The translations under genes were made by a program, and so were the position numbers. A stretch of 64,000 nt of DNA from CAYNWT01 sp964485095 (GTDB lineage Bacteria > Planctomycetota > Planctomycetia > Planctomycetales > Planctomycetaceae): contig CAZAIB010000020.1 in the NCBI GenBank assembly GCA_964485095.1, positions 1 to 64,000 of the forward strand. The letters run 5' to 3'. Below are positions 40,571-50,364 of this stretch, piece by piece. Below the pieces are notes generated by a model. That model did no database searches, was not told where the DNA came from, and saw nothing but the letters and a program-made list of their open reading frames with translations. Within the stretch, counting starts at the first letter, position 1; each line of letters opens with the position of its first letter.

Positions 40571-42385
40571 CTACTTGTTGATGACGGGCAGCAATTCGGC
40601 TTGAATTCGTTTGGCTTTCTCTGCGTCGGTTTCATCGCTGTGGCAGGCGGCTTTGTTGTCGCTGCCGGCAACGGCGTTCTTCGTCTTGGACGCCAGCTTG
40701 TGGATTTCAGCCGGGCTTAGGACACCGCGTTTTTCGAGGATCTCTTTCTGTTCGTCGGAAAGAGCCGCTGAGACTTTCGCTTTGTCCCACTGGTAGTCGT
40801 CGTCTTTCCCGGACATGAATTCGTTGATCTCTTTCGAGATACGAACGCTGCACCAGTCGTGACCACACATGGCGCAGAAGTCGGTATCGACGTCCAGGTC
40901 TTCGTCGTGGAACGCGCGGGCAGTGTCGGGGTCGAAGCTGAGTTCGAAATGCTTCTCCCAGTTCAACGCGGCGCGGGCTTTGGTGAGTTCGTCGTCGCGG
41001 TCGCGTGTACCGGGAATTCCCAGAGCGACGTCGGCCGCGTGCGCGGCGATCTTGTAGGCGATGCAGCCCTGCTTAACGTCGTCCTTCTTCGGGAGACCGA
41101 GGTGTTCTTTCGGAGTCACGTAGCACAGCATGCTGGCTCCGTGATAGCCGGCGGATGTCGCGCCAATGCAACTGGTGATGTGGTCGTAGCCAGGGAAGAT
41201 GTCCGTGACCAACGGGCCAAGCACGTAAAACGGTGCGCCGTGACACATCGTTCGCTGTAGTTTCATGTTGTATTCGATTTGGTCGAACGGAACGTGTCCC
41301 GGACCTTCAACCATGACCTGCACACCCTTCCGCCACGCGCGTTCTGTGAGTTCGCCGATGGTGGAGAGTTCTGACAACTGAGCCTGGTCGGTGGCGTCTG
41401 ACAAACCGCCTGGGCGGAGTCCGTCGCCGATTGAAAACGTGACGTCGTATTCACGCATCACATCGCAGATGTCTTCCCACAATGTGTACATCGGGTTTTG
41501 CTTGCCGTGCGTGATCATCCACTTGGCCAGTAGAGAACCGCCGCGGCTGACGATGCCAATCAAACGATCCTTCACGTACTTCAGGTGTTCCTGCAGAACG
41601 CCCGCGTGGATAGTGAAGTAGTCGACGCCCTGCTCTGACTGTTGCTTAAGCGTGTCGAGGATGATCTGTCGGTCGAGGTCTTCGATGCGGCGGCCGATGA
41701 TCATCGAGTAAATCGGAACCGTGCCGATGGGGACCGTACTGTTTTGGATAATCGCTTCACGGCAGGCATCAAGGTCACCACCGGTGGACAGGTCCATGAC
41801 CGTGTCTGCGCCCCAGCGTTCGGCCCACTGCAGTTTTTCGACTTCTTCATCGGTTCCGGACGAAACCGGAGACGCGCCCATGTTCGCGTTAATCTTCGTC
41901 TTCGACGCGCGACCGATGGCCATGGGGTCCAGCTTGTGGCCCAGGTGAACCTTGTTGGCCGGGATCACCATGCGACCGGCGGCGACTTCGTCTCGAACCT
42001 GTTCCGGCGTGAGATGTGGTTCGCGAGCGGAAACGCGTTCCATCTCAGGGGTGACGGTTCCCAGACGTGAGAATTCCAGTTGGGTGACTGGCTGGAAATC
42101 GGCGGGCGTTTCCCAGGCTTCGGCGCACTCGTAGTTGTTCTCGAAGCCGGCCTTCATGGTCCAGTCTTCGGGCATGAAGTCCCAGGCAGTTTTGTCTGAT
42201 GGGGTCGGCATGCCGGGCGTGTCGGGCGATGCAAATGTGTAGCTGCCGGCTTTGCCAGCAGCGATATTTGGAGTCTTCGCGAAGCTTCCGGGCGTTGTTC
42301 CTGCGTTGGTAGACGACGGATTGTGCCCCCCCAGGATCTCAGCAGGAGTGGTTCCGTCGAAGTTTGTGGTGTGGGTATCGGTCAT
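40571..42385 (-). CDS. thiC: Phosphomethylpyrimidine synthase ThiC
   Basis: 604 residues, full length. ThiC is a radical SAM enzyme that turns aminoimidazole ribotide into hydroxymethylpyrimidine phosphate for thiamine. Family landmarks run through the protein: KTKINANMGASPVSS, RWGADTVMDLSTGGD, VPIYSMIIGRRIEDL, FTIHAGVLQEHL, VEGPGHVPFDQIEYN and LGPLVTDIFPGYDHITSCIG. The C-terminal cluster motif FCAMCGHDWCSV supplies the CxxCx4C of the 4Fe-4S cluster. The gene stands alone. I looked for a thiamine riboswitch upstream (42386-42620) and found no convincing one, which is unusual for thiC. Confidence 0.97.
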   Translation of the reverse strand: MTDTHTTNFDGTTPAEILGGHNPSSTNAGTTPGSFAKTPNIAAGKAGSYTFASPDTPGMPTPSDKTAWDFMPEDWTMKAGFENNYECAEAWETPADFQPVTQLEFSRLGTVTPEMERVSAREPHLTPEQVRDEVAAGRMVIPANKVHLGHKLDPMAIGRASKTKINANMGASPVSSGTDEEVEKLQWAERWGADTVMDLSTGGDLDACREAIIQNSTVPIGTVPIYSMIIGRRIEDLDRQIILDTLKQQSEQGVDYFTIHAGVLQEHLKYVKDRLIGIVSRGGSLLAKWMITHGKQNPMYTLWEDICDVMREYDVTFSIGDGLRPGGLSDATDQAQLSELSTIGELTERAWRKGVQVMVEGPGHVPFDQIEYNMKLQRTMCHGAPFYVLGPLVTDIFPGYDHITSCIGATSAGYHGASMLCYVTPKEHLGLPKKDDVKQGCIAYKIAAHAADVALGIPGTRDRDDELTKARAALNWEKHFELSFDPDTARAFHDEDLDVDTDFCAMCGHDWCSVRISKEINEFMSGKDDDYQWDKAKVSAALSDEQKEILEKRGVLSPAEIHKLASKTKNAVAGSDNKAACHSDETDAEKAKRIQAELLPVINK

Positions 42386-42622
42386 GGCTTACCAACGAGA
42401 CTAATTTACGCTCGGGATCGGGCGATCTGCCCAAAACCGCGATTTAGTGTATTTGACTACTCGGCCAATAGTAGGACCGTGCTGAGGCTCCGGCAACGAT
42501 CCGGGCATCACCAGTTTCAATGCCAGCCCCGGGAAGGTGCCCTGGTGCAGCGACGTTGCGGTTGAATCGGGTCTCAGATTGACTCAGAATGCGTCTCCAA
42601 ATCCGCGGTTCCGACCGAAAAG

Positions 42623-43357
42623 ATGCCAGAAATGATCTCGACAATTGAACGAGCCGAACAACTGAAGAACGAACTCACCGATAAGTGGGTCACCGTGTCT
42701 GCAGATATTCCCGAGCTTCGACGGTTCTCTGAACTGACCGGTAAGGTCAAAACAGTCAACATGAACTGCCGCGCATTGGTTCAGTTCGACAGTGCCGAAG
42801 ACATTAGCTGGTACGACATCGACCCATCTTACCTGACCGTCGTTGACGCTCCACGCGAGAAGAAGAAGGCCGCGCCTGCTGCCAAGAAAGCGGCTCCGGC
42901 TGCTGGCGGTGCGAAGGCAAAGTCAACAAAGGGCATGAGCCCACTGGAAGCCGCGCGAGCACAAGGTGGTGGCGGTGCTGCGAAGCCAGCTGCAGGCAAG
43001 AAGCTCTCGCCGTTGGAACAAGCTCGGCAACAAGGTGGAGGCGGAGATGCCGCTCCTGCCAAACCAGCTGGGAAGAAGTTGTCACCGCTTGAAGCCGCAC
43101 GAGCTCAGGGGTCTGGTGGTGGAGCAGCCAAGCCGGCCGCAAAACCAGCTGGTGGCAAAAAAATGTCTCCACTGGAAGCCGCTCGAGCACAAGGCGCTGG
43201 CGGTGGAGCCGCGGCTAAGCCAGCAGCAGCCGAACCAGAACCAGCCAAGGAAGAACCAGCCGCCGAAGCCGCTCCGGCAAAAGCTGAGCTAAGTGCTGAA
43301 GACGCGAAGCTGTCGAAGATCGAACTCGCTCGCAAGCAAGGTCCGTTCAAAGGCTAG
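42623..43357 (+). CDS. Protein with SH3-like N-terminus and repeated SPLEAAR motifs
   Basis: 244 residues. Residues 1-80 look like a small beta domain of the KOW/SH3 type (DKWVTVSADIPELRRFSELT, GKVKTVNMNCRALVQFDSAE). The rest is low-complexity Ala/Pro/Lys sequence in which a motif K-(K/G)-(M/L)-SPLE-(A/Q)-AR-(A/Q)-QG-GGG occurs four times and a divergent fifth copy ends the protein (LSKIELARKQGPFKG). Linker blocks contain AAKPAA. The short helical motifs look like docking sites strung along a flexible tail. I do not recognise the family and no function is assigned. Its stop overlaps the end of the converging photolyase gene by 4 bases. Confidence 0.7.
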   Translation: MPEMISTIERAEQLKNELTDKWVTVSADIPELRRFSELTGKVKTVNMNCRALVQFDSAEDISWYDIDPSYLTVVDAPREKKKAAPAAKKAAPAAGGAKAKSTKGMSPLEAARAQGGGGAAKPAAGKKLSPLEQARQQGGGGDAAPAKPAGKKLSPLEAARAQGSGGGAAKPAAKPAGGKKMSPLEAARAQGAGGGAAAKPAAAEPEPAKEEPAAEAAPAKAELSAEDAKLSKIELARKQGPFKG

Positions 43358-45798
43358 CCATCAACTCCGGCGACCGGAGTGTGTTCTGCCTGCAGCACGT
43401 GCCGCAGCATGGCGCCGGCGGCAGAGGTGCCGCTAAGGAAAGCGGCCTCGACACGGTTGCCCAGACACCAGTCGCCGCAGACGACAAGTTGATTCGATTC
43501 GTCCAGCAGGAAACCTGACTCCAGATGGCTTACGGGGTTTGCAAACCGCCAGCGGTGAGCGACTGCGTGAAGTGGTTGATGGTGTTTCGTATTGGTCACC
43601 TTGTAGAACTCGGACAGCAGCAAGTCGCGAACTTCATCTGGTTCCAGTTCAATATTCTCAGCCGACCAGTCAGCACTCGCGTGAACGACCCAGCAGTCTT
43701 CGGCCATCTCTCGCGACGGTTTGGACGAGTCGCGAGCCATCCACGAGATCACCGAGTTCTTTACGAACACGCCGTCGGCGGGAAGGTCGATGCGGTCAGA
43801 AAATGCGAACATCCCGGCCCAGCATGGAGCAACGGATGTGGCGGTAATTTCTTGCGTTAGTGGCGTCGAAGAACCAAGCAATTCAGCGGCTTGCGTGGGT
43901 GGAATGGCGACGACAACGAAATCAAACGAACCGGCGGATTCACCAGCGGCCGACAATTGCCAGCGGTCAGTGCGTTCCAATCCGTCGATCTTCGTTTTAC
44001 CAACAACCTTCACATCGCGGGCAAGGTGTTTGCAGATGGCGTTCATTCCGGGAACGCCGACGAAGCGGTTAGACGAAACTCGATCGGTAATTGTCTGGCC
44101 GTCCAGTTCAACAATTTTTCCGTTCCATGTCTCGACAATGCCAAAGTCATGCCACGCATCCACGTAGCGACGGAAACGTTCGTCTTTCACTGTGAAGTAT
44201 TGGGCTCCGTGGTCAAACCGGAGTCCGGTATCGGTTCGACGTGACGACATGCGACCGCCAACACCGCGGCCCTTGTCAAAGACGGTGACATCGAATCCAT
44301 GATCAACCAAAATCCGAGCTGCGACCAGCCCCGACATTCCGGCTCCGATGACGGCGATGGTTGGCATCGATGGAAGCAGTGGTCGCGTTGTCTTAGTAAG
44401 GTAGTCGTCCGGGTCGAGTCGCCTGGCGTGGTCGCGAGTCGGTCGTGGGCGAACCGTCCCGATCACGTCTTTTGGCGGCTTGAATGGTCTGTCGAACTGC
44501 CCGAGGCACCAAAGTAGACCGCCATAGGACGCCGGATCACGCCCATCCAATGCGTAGCGATGGTTCAGATCGATCATCCTTGCCAGTGTCGATTTGGCAT
44601 CAGGCGTCCAATTCAGGAACGCTTTGCCCCACGTCATGCGGACGTTGTTGTGCAGTTCGCCATGCATTAACAACGACTTTTGCGCGGCATCCCAAATGGC
44701 ATCGCCGGTCATGCCACGTGCGAGAGTTTCCCAATCGAACAAAGCCGGGCGTTCGTCACCTTCGTGATCTGCCAGTGTTTCCACAGCCCAGTTTGGAATC
44801 GCCGACAACGATTCGTGATCACGCTGATAGAAACAGAACGCCCACGCCAGTTCGCGCCAGATTAGCAACTCGTCCAGGTACTTCTCTGCCCCCTTGCCGC
44901 CAAACTGCATTGCCTCACGCGCAATTCGAAACGGTGACACCATTCCGAAATGCAAGTACGCCGACATACGGCTGACGCCATCGATCAGTGCGTTGTTGCG
45001 ACGTTTGGCGTACCCTCGCAGGCCGCTCTCTTTGAACTGATCCCAACGCGCGTACCCGGCAGTCGAACCGCCGCGAGTATGCGGAACCGGCCCGACTGCA
45101 TGGTCGATTTTGCAGTCTGCAATCAACTTTGCAGTGTCAGCTGCTTGCAGGTCGAGCGGTTCGAACGGCAAGTCGTTTGGGACCAGCCCGTCGCCGTCGT
45201 GTGGAACGTCTTTCGGTTCTAGCCCAAGCCGTTCGTCATAGAGTTGACTCGTCGCGTCACGATACGCGAACGCGCGAGTGTGGGCTTTGCCGACCAACTG
45301 CATCGGTACGACACAGCTTGCATCTACGGCCTGAATTGGTGTGGCGGTTCCTTCTGCAAGGCGTTCCAGCCATTCAACAATCGGACTTACCGGCACATCT
45401 TCCGTAATGACAATTGCGGCACGATCGGCAAGCGTTCTCAGGTGTGCGCCGCGATGTTCTTCGCGTTCCAGATGGAACACATACGGCACACCGCGCGTGG
45501 CAAACTCACGCTGCACATCGCGAGCTCCTTCCAGCATGAACGTGTGCAATCTATCCGACGCGTATGGGTAGCGTTCAGAAATCGCATGGTAAACCAGCAG
45601 CGGTTTGCCTAACTGTTTTGCGCTCAGCAGCGCGACGTCGAGCGCCGGATTCTCAAGCGCTCGTACCGCGTTGTGCATCCAGTACAGAACAAAATCACCG
45701 TCGCGCGGTTGATCGGCGTTCGCGACGTCACGCGTGCGACCGCGCAGCCATAGAGAATCTTCAAACGAATCAAACAGGTTCAGAGTGTGTTCGGGCAT
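43354..45798 (-). CDS. Class II photolyase fused to an FAD-dependent oxidoreductase
   Basis: 814 residues. Residues 1-465 match class II DNA photolyases: DGDFVLYWMHNAVRALEN, YLDELLIWRELAWAFCFYQR, AIWDAAQKSLLMHGELHNNV, RMTWGKAFLNWTPDA and LNHRYALDGRDPASYGGLLW. Such enzymes use FADH- and light to split cyclobutane dimers. From about 478 a second flavoprotein begins with a Rossmann GxGxxG (IAVIGAGMSGLVAARIL), then GRGVGGRMSSRR and DHGAQYFTV, as in renalase-like amine oxidases, and ends CGDWCLGNRVEAAFLSGTSA. The oxidoreductase could supply reduced flavin or act independently; the fusion is in one uninterrupted frame. Confidence 0.88.
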   Translation of the reverse strand: MPEHTLNLFDSFEDSLWLRGRTRDVANADQPRDGDFVLYWMHNAVRALENPALDVALLSAKQLGKPLLVYHAISERYPYASDRLHTFMLEGARDVQREFATRGVPYVFHLEREEHRGAHLRTLADRAAIVITEDVPVSPIVEWLERLAEGTATPIQAVDASCVVPMQLVGKAHTRAFAYRDATSQLYDERLGLEPKDVPHDGDGLVPNDLPFEPLDLQAADTAKLIADCKIDHAVGPVPHTRGGSTAGYARWDQFKESGLRGYAKRRNNALIDGVSRMSAYLHFGMVSPFRIAREAMQFGGKGAEKYLDELLIWRELAWAFCFYQRDHESLSAIPNWAVETLADHEGDERPALFDWETLARGMTGDAIWDAAQKSLLMHGELHNNVRMTWGKAFLNWTPDAKSTLARMIDLNHRYALDGRDPASYGGLLWCLGQFDRPFKPPKDVIGTVRPRPTRDHARRLDPDDYLTKTTRPLLPSMPTIAVIGAGMSGLVAARILVDHGFDVTVFDKGRGVGGRMSSRRTDTGLRFDHGAQYFTVKDERFRRYVDAWHDFGIVETWNGKIVELDGQTITDRVSSNRFVGVPGMNAICKHLARDVKVVGKTKIDGLERTDRWQLSAAGESAGSFDFVVVAIPPTQAAELLGSSTPLTQEITATSVAPCWAGMFAFSDRIDLPADGVFVKNSVISWMARDSSKPSREMAEDCWVVHASADWSAENIELEPDEVRDLLLSEFYKVTNTKHHQPLHAVAHRWRFANPVSHLESGFLLDESNQLVVCGDWCLGNRVEAAFLSGTSAAGAMLRHVLQAEHTPVAGVDG

Positions 45799-45867
45799 CC
45801 CTGATGGTAGGCGTGCACGCGATGTTTTCGAGTGTCAAAACAATGTCGCCTGCGTCCGGCTGGATGA

Positions 45868-46041
45868 CTACGAAGCCGCGCGTAATTCATCAATCTTCTG
45901 CAGAACCTGCTCCGACTCAGCAGTCTTGTCTGCGTAGGCGATAATGTCACCGTTGCGTTGCAGGTCACGGGCTTCGACCAGCAATTTCTCGTACTGTTTT
46001 TCCAAAGCCGCGACCGGATCTTTCTTGAACCAATTGAGCAT
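45868..46041 (-). CDS. DUF6435 family small protein
   Basis: 57 residues from the ATG at 46041. The sequence LNWFKKDPVAALEKQYEKLL, then DLQRNGDIIAYADKTAESEQ, fits the short DUF6435 family, which I recall as having an FKKxPxKxLEKxY start and an RNGDI centre. It is all helical and cytosolic. No function is known. It lies close to the photolyase and TIGR03643 genes. Confidence 0.82.
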   Translation of the reverse strand: MLNWFKKDPVAALEKQYEKLLVEARDLQRNGDIIAYADKTAESEQVLQKIDELRAAS

Positions 46042-46230
46042 GTTTGTTTCCAACTGAGGGGCCGTTATGAAATCGCATCCGTCACGGTTATAGACCTCGG
46101 CCGGCTTTGTGACTCAAAATTGCCTCCGTTCATCCGAAGATGAAGTCATGGTGGTCCGATTAGTCGGAACAGACGACCAGCCATTTGTTGCACGGAACGC
46201 TTAAAGCCGCACTTGGTGAAAGCAAACAAG

Positions 46231-46503
46231 ATGAAGAACACGAACCATCTGACTGAAGCCGATATCAGCCGGATTATCATGATGGCGTGGGAAGATCGGA
46301 CCAGTTTTGATGCCATCCAGCAGCAGTTTGGGCTCACGCCAGGCGACGTCATTAAGCTCATGCGCCGTGAGATGAAACCACGTTCGTTCAAAATGTGGCG
46401 AAAGCGAACGGCCGGCCGCACGACGAAGCACGAAGCCCAGTTCAACCAAACCGAACGTGGCAAACAACCACGCCGCTTTCGAGCGAAATCCCAACGCGGC
46501 TAG
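46231..46503 (+). CDS. TIGR03643 family small protein
   Basis: 90 residues from the ATG at 46231; a start 18 bases earlier is possible. The sequence LTEADISRIIMMAWEDRTSF, then QQQFGLTPGDVIKLMRREMK and FKMWRKRTAGR, matches TIGR03643, a family often found beside photolyase or cryptochrome genes. The C-terminus is basic. It is probably a helix-turn-helix nucleic-acid-binding protein; its role is unknown. It is divergent from the DUF6435 gene. Confidence 0.85.
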   Translation: MKNTNHLTEADISRIIMMAWEDRTSFDAIQQQFGLTPGDVIKLMRREMKPRSFKMWRKRTAGRTTKHEAQFNQTERGKQPRRFRAKSQRG

Positions 46504-46571
46504 CGACCCGGTTCGGAAAGGAACCGTCCCGGCCGTTACACTGAAGTGTCCTGCGTGGGTAATGGTATCGA

Positions 46572-47501
46572 GTGGTGAATCAGCAATGCTTTGAAATTGA
46601 AGTTGGTGACGACTTCCAACTTCGGCCGACGTTTCGGTTGGCCGCGATGGGTTCGCGAGATCTGACGTGTCGAGTCACGGACGAACAAATTACGCAGACG
46701 TTTGTGACGCCGCAGGGCCTCGTAATCCTAACCGCGGACGTTGCGAATGGGATTGCTGATTGCACCGTGCAGGGCGACGGGGCAGAGTACCTCGCTCCAC
46801 AAATGGCCAACTACTTTGGCGCGAGTGATTCAGTGGTTGGTTTCACCCCAACAGGAAAAGTGGAACGACTCGCGAAGCAATTTGCTGGAACCAGGCTGCC
46901 GCGGAGTCCGGTTCTGTTTCATCGGCTTGTTCAAATTGTTCTGCAACAGCTTGTCAGTTGGGAAGACGCCGCAGCCACCTGGAATAGTATTGTCCGCACC
47001 TACGGAACGCCGGTCGCAGATAGCGCGCAATTCAGTTTGGATCCGGAGTCGGAACTCTTCTTCGCTCCAGAACCGAAACGCCTCATTGAACTCGGCTACT
47101 ACGACCTCGTCGCGTGCGGCGCGATTCCGAAGCAGGCTCGATTGATTCTGCAATTGGCGAAACAGGCCGGACGGATCGAACTACTCAGCGCCGACCCGCC
47201 GAAGTTGATTCGGTTCCTTGAACAGATTCGAGGAATCGGTCCGTGGAGTATCGCGTGCCTGCGAGGCTTCGTACTGGGCGACCCCGACGTCCTGATTACT
47301 GGCGACTATGGAATGCCGCACTACGTGTCATGGTTCCTGGAAAAGAAACCGCGCAGTGACGATGCTGAGATGGAAGTTCTGTTGTCGCCTTTTGCTGGCC
47401 ATCGTTTTCGGGTGCTGCACATGATTATGCAAAGTGGAATCAAACCACCGCGCTACGGCCCCAAAATGCGAAGTAACCGCTGGAAGAACAAACCGTGGTA
47501 G
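46572..47501 (+). CDS. HhH-GPD DNA glycosylase (AlkA-like)
   Basis: 309 residues beginning at a GTG, with a second GTG 3 bases later. The C-terminal half (about 150-280) has the helix-hairpin-helix-Gly-Pro-Asp fold: LEQIRGIGPWSIACLRGFVL and then GDPDVLITGDYGMP, where the final Asp is the catalytic residue position. The N-terminal half is the beta domain of AlkA-like enzymes. It should excise alkylated or damaged bases. It completes a repair neighbourhood with the photolyase fusion. Confidence 0.87.
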   Translation: MVNQQCFEIEVGDDFQLRPTFRLAAMGSRDLTCRVTDEQITQTFVTPQGLVILTADVANGIADCTVQGDGAEYLAPQMANYFGASDSVVGFTPTGKVERLAKQFAGTRLPRSPVLFHRLVQIVLQQLVSWEDAAATWNSIVRTYGTPVADSAQFSLDPESELFFAPEPKRLIELGYYDLVACGAIPKQARLILQLAKQAGRIELLSADPPKLIRFLEQIRGIGPWSIACLRGFVLGDPDVLITGDYGMPHYVSWFLEKKPRSDDAEMEVLLSPFAGHRFRVLHMIMQSGIKPPRYGPKMRSNRWKNKPW

Positions 47502-47589
47502 CGAACGGACCGTGCTTTCATCGCTGCGGTCGTTATGATTCCGCGGTATGCTGGGCGGGTCCTGAATTTGACTACCGAGACGGCCCGAG

Positions 47590-50229
47590 ATGATCCGACA
47601 CCTCGCAATTCTGCTGCTCACAACTTGCTTTCCGCTCTCGGTGCTGGCGCAAGCTAAGCCAGCGGAAGAGCCAGCGATGCTCAAGTGGGGCGAACTCAAA
47701 GGCGCTCCGTTGCCGGGTGAGCTTGGAGTGGCCGGACCGTTTGCTGGCTATCACAACGGGGCGCTGATTGTGGCAGGGGGAGCCAACTTTCCGAACAAGC
47801 CGCTGTGGGAAACCGGCAAGGTTTGGCACCCAACGGTGCAGGCTTTGTGGTCGAACCCATCTCAGCCGCTGTACTGGACCGACTGTGATCCACTACCGCG
47901 CCGACTTGCTTACGGAGCAGCAGTGTCGACCAAAGATGGCGTGTTGTGCATGGGCGGTTGCAACGACGAAGCCGTCATGGCGGCCGATGGTGTAACGGTC
48001 GTTGAATCGCAGCCGGCGTACGCGGATGTGTTTCTGCTTAGCTGGAACGATAAGTCGCAGACATGTTCGATGAAGGTGTATCCGTCTTTGCCGGAACCGG
48101 TTGCGTTCGGCGCGGCGGCGCTTGTGGGGAACACGGTTTACCTGGCCGGCGGGCAAACTGGTTCCGGGTTGGAGACCGCCACCAATCGTGTTTGGTCTTA
48201 CGATCTCAATCAGGGTGAGACGGGCAAATGGAAAAGTGTGAAACCGATTCCCGGTCCGACTAGAGCGTTCAACATCACTGCGGCTCAGCACAACGGATAC
48301 AACGACGCGCTGTATGTGATGAGCGGGCGGCGAATGGAAGGCGAAGAAGTTCAATTCCTCAAAGACGTTTGGGAATACACGCCGGCGACTGATTCGTGGC
48401 GGCAGCGGAAAGACATGCCAACTTCCATGATGGCGGGAACCGGGGTCGGCTACGGGCAAAGTCACATTTTTGTATTGGGCGGCGCCGATGGTTCGATGTG
48501 GGGTAAAGCTGATGAGCTGAAAGACAATCATCCCGGTTTCCCAAAGCGATCGTACGCCTACCACACGATTACCGACACGTGGATTGATGCTGGTGAAACG
48601 CCTGCGAATCACGTGACCACGATTGCCGTGAACAACAACGGCACCATCTGGATCCCCAGCGGTGAAGTTCGACCGCGCGTGCGTTCGCCCAAAATTTGGC
48701 GCGTGTGGCCGGTGCGGACCAAGCGCGACTTTGGTGCGGTGAACTACATTGTTTTGTTTGGGTACCTTGCCGCGATGGTGGGCGTGGGTCTGTACTTTGC
48801 AAAGAAGAACACGGATACCGATGCGTTCTTCCGTGGTGGCAAATCAATTCCCTGGTGGGCGGCCGGGTGCAGCATCTTTGCAACGATGCTGAGTTCTCTG
48901 ACATACACCGGCGTGCCGTCCAAGGCGTTCGCTCAGGATTGGGTCTACGCGGTCGGGAACGCGTTGATTCCGGTGGTCGCGATCATAGCTGTTTTTGTCG
49001 CGCTGCCGTTTTTTCGGCGGATCGATGCGACCAGTGCGTACGAATATCTTGAGAAGCGGTTCAATCGTTCTGTGCGATTGTTCGGCAGCGCCAGCTTCAC
49101 GCTGTTCCACATTTTCCGGATGGCGGTTGTGATGTCGCTGACAGGGTTAGCTCTGGCCGTCGCCACGCCGCTCACGCCTGCGCAATCGGTGCTATTGATG
49201 GGTGTGCTGAGCGTCATTTACTGCACGATGGGCGGCATTGAAGCTGTCATCTGGACGGACACAATTCAAACGGTGGTGTTGCTGGGCGGTGCGTTGGTTG
49301 CGTTCGTGATGTTGATGAGCGGAATTGAAGGCGGCTTTGCCGGGTTCGTTTCAACAGCTTCAGAATCCAACAAATTCAACATCGCGAACCTGCACTGGAG
49401 CGCGACCGACACGCAAATTGCCTTGTGGGTCATCATCGCCGGCGGCATCGCGCAGAATATTTCGTCGTACACCGCCGATCAGGCTGTGGTTCAACGCTAC
49501 ATGACCACGTCAGATCAAAAGCTGGCCGCGCGATCGATTTGGACCAACGCGCTACTGGCGATTCCGGCCACGCTGCTGTTCTTCGGAATCGGAACCGCGC
49601 TGTTCGCGTTCTATCAGTCGCACCCGGAGAAGCTGGATCCTCGCATGACGACGGACCAGGTGTTCCCGCTGTTCATCGCCAGAGAAATGCCGATTGGTCT
49701 GGCCGGGTTGATGGTCGCCGGAGTCTTCGCGGCCGCGCAATCGACGGTTTCGACCAGTATGAACTCCACAGCCACAACCATCGTCACTGACTTTCTGCGC
49801 CCCTTCGGCGTGTTCGAAACCGAATCCAGTTACCTAATCGCCGCGCGGTTCTTCACGTTTGCCATCGGCACGCTGGGGACCCTGTTGGGGCTCATGTTTG
49901 TGAACCCGGAAATCAAATCTCTGTTCGACCAGTTCATCAAAGTCATTGGCCTGTTCATGGGAGTGCTGGGCGGCCTGTTTGTCCTGGGAGCGATGACCAG
50001 GCGAGCCAACGGGCCCGGCGCGTTGGTGGGCGCGATTGTTGGAGCCGGCACGATGTTCTGCCTGTGGAAGTTCACGAAGATCAACGGGTATCTTTACACC
50101 GCCGCTGGTATTGGAACCTGCTTCGTAGTTGGGTACGCCGCAAGTCTGCCGTTCGGACAGACGAAGAATATCGATGGGCTGACGGTGTACTCGAACGGCG
50201 CCGCTGCGGGCGACAGTTCAAGCGTGTGA
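47590..50229 (+). CDS. Kelch-type propeller fused to a sodium/solute symporter
   Basis: 879 residues with a signal peptide (HLAILLLTTCFPLSVLA). Residues 30-370 are a six-blade kelch propeller like the cyclically permuted mutarotase/N-acetylneuraminate epimerase group: YHNGALIVAGGANFPNKPLW, AYGAAVSTKDGVLCMGGCND and VYLAGGQTGSG. From about 383 to the end are some 13 transmembrane helices of the SSS family, with FFRGGKSIPWWAAGCSIFAT and GIAQNISSYTADQAVVQRYM. The propeller probably processes or binds a sugar in the periplasm and the symporter imports it with sodium. This fusion is known to me from planctomycetes and Bacteroidetes. Confidence 0.9.
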   Translation: MIRHLAILLLTTCFPLSVLAQAKPAEEPAMLKWGELKGAPLPGELGVAGPFAGYHNGALIVAGGANFPNKPLWETGKVWHPTVQALWSNPSQPLYWTDCDPLPRRLAYGAAVSTKDGVLCMGGCNDEAVMAADGVTVVESQPAYADVFLLSWNDKSQTCSMKVYPSLPEPVAFGAAALVGNTVYLAGGQTGSGLETATNRVWSYDLNQGETGKWKSVKPIPGPTRAFNITAAQHNGYNDALYVMSGRRMEGEEVQFLKDVWEYTPATDSWRQRKDMPTSMMAGTGVGYGQSHIFVLGGADGSMWGKADELKDNHPGFPKRSYAYHTITDTWIDAGETPANHVTTIAVNNNGTIWIPSGEVRPRVRSPKIWRVWPVRTKRDFGAVNYIVLFGYLAAMVGVGLYFAKKNTDTDAFFRGGKSIPWWAAGCSIFATMLSSLTYTGVPSKAFAQDWVYAVGNALIPVVAIIAVFVALPFFRRIDATSAYEYLEKRFNRSVRLFGSASFTLFHIFRMAVVMSLTGLALAVATPLTPAQSVLLMGVLSVIYCTMGGIEAVIWTDTIQTVVLLGGALVAFVMLMSGIEGGFAGFVSTASESNKFNIANLHWSATDTQIALWVIIAGGIAQNISSYTADQAVVQRYMTTSDQKLAARSIWTNALLAIPATLLFFGIGTALFAFYQSHPEKLDPRMTTDQVFPLFIAREMPIGLAGLMVAGVFAAAQSTVSTSMNSTATTIVTDFLRPFGVFETESSYLIAARFFTFAIGTLGTLLGLMFVNPEIKSLFDQFIKVIGLFMGVLGGLFVLGAMTRRANGPGALVGAIVGAGTMFCLWKFTKINGYLYTAAGIGTCFVVGYAASLPFGQTKNIDGLTVYSNGAAAGDSSSV

Positions 50230-50364
50230 ACAAGATCCAACCGCGCATGCGTGTGGATGAACGGTTGAGTCGCTATTCTAGGGTGCTCGCGAAAGGCGTT
50301 GCGGTTCCCTCCGCACCCGTTGCGATTTACGAAGCTCACCTCCCACCTTGCAGGAACTCAATCC

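Noticed and set aside
42386..42622. Possible TPP riboswitch upstream of thiC
   Set aside because: Only CTGAGA followed by CCC is seen on the minus strand; the GAACCTGATC and GGTTAATACC-like parts needed for the fold are absent.
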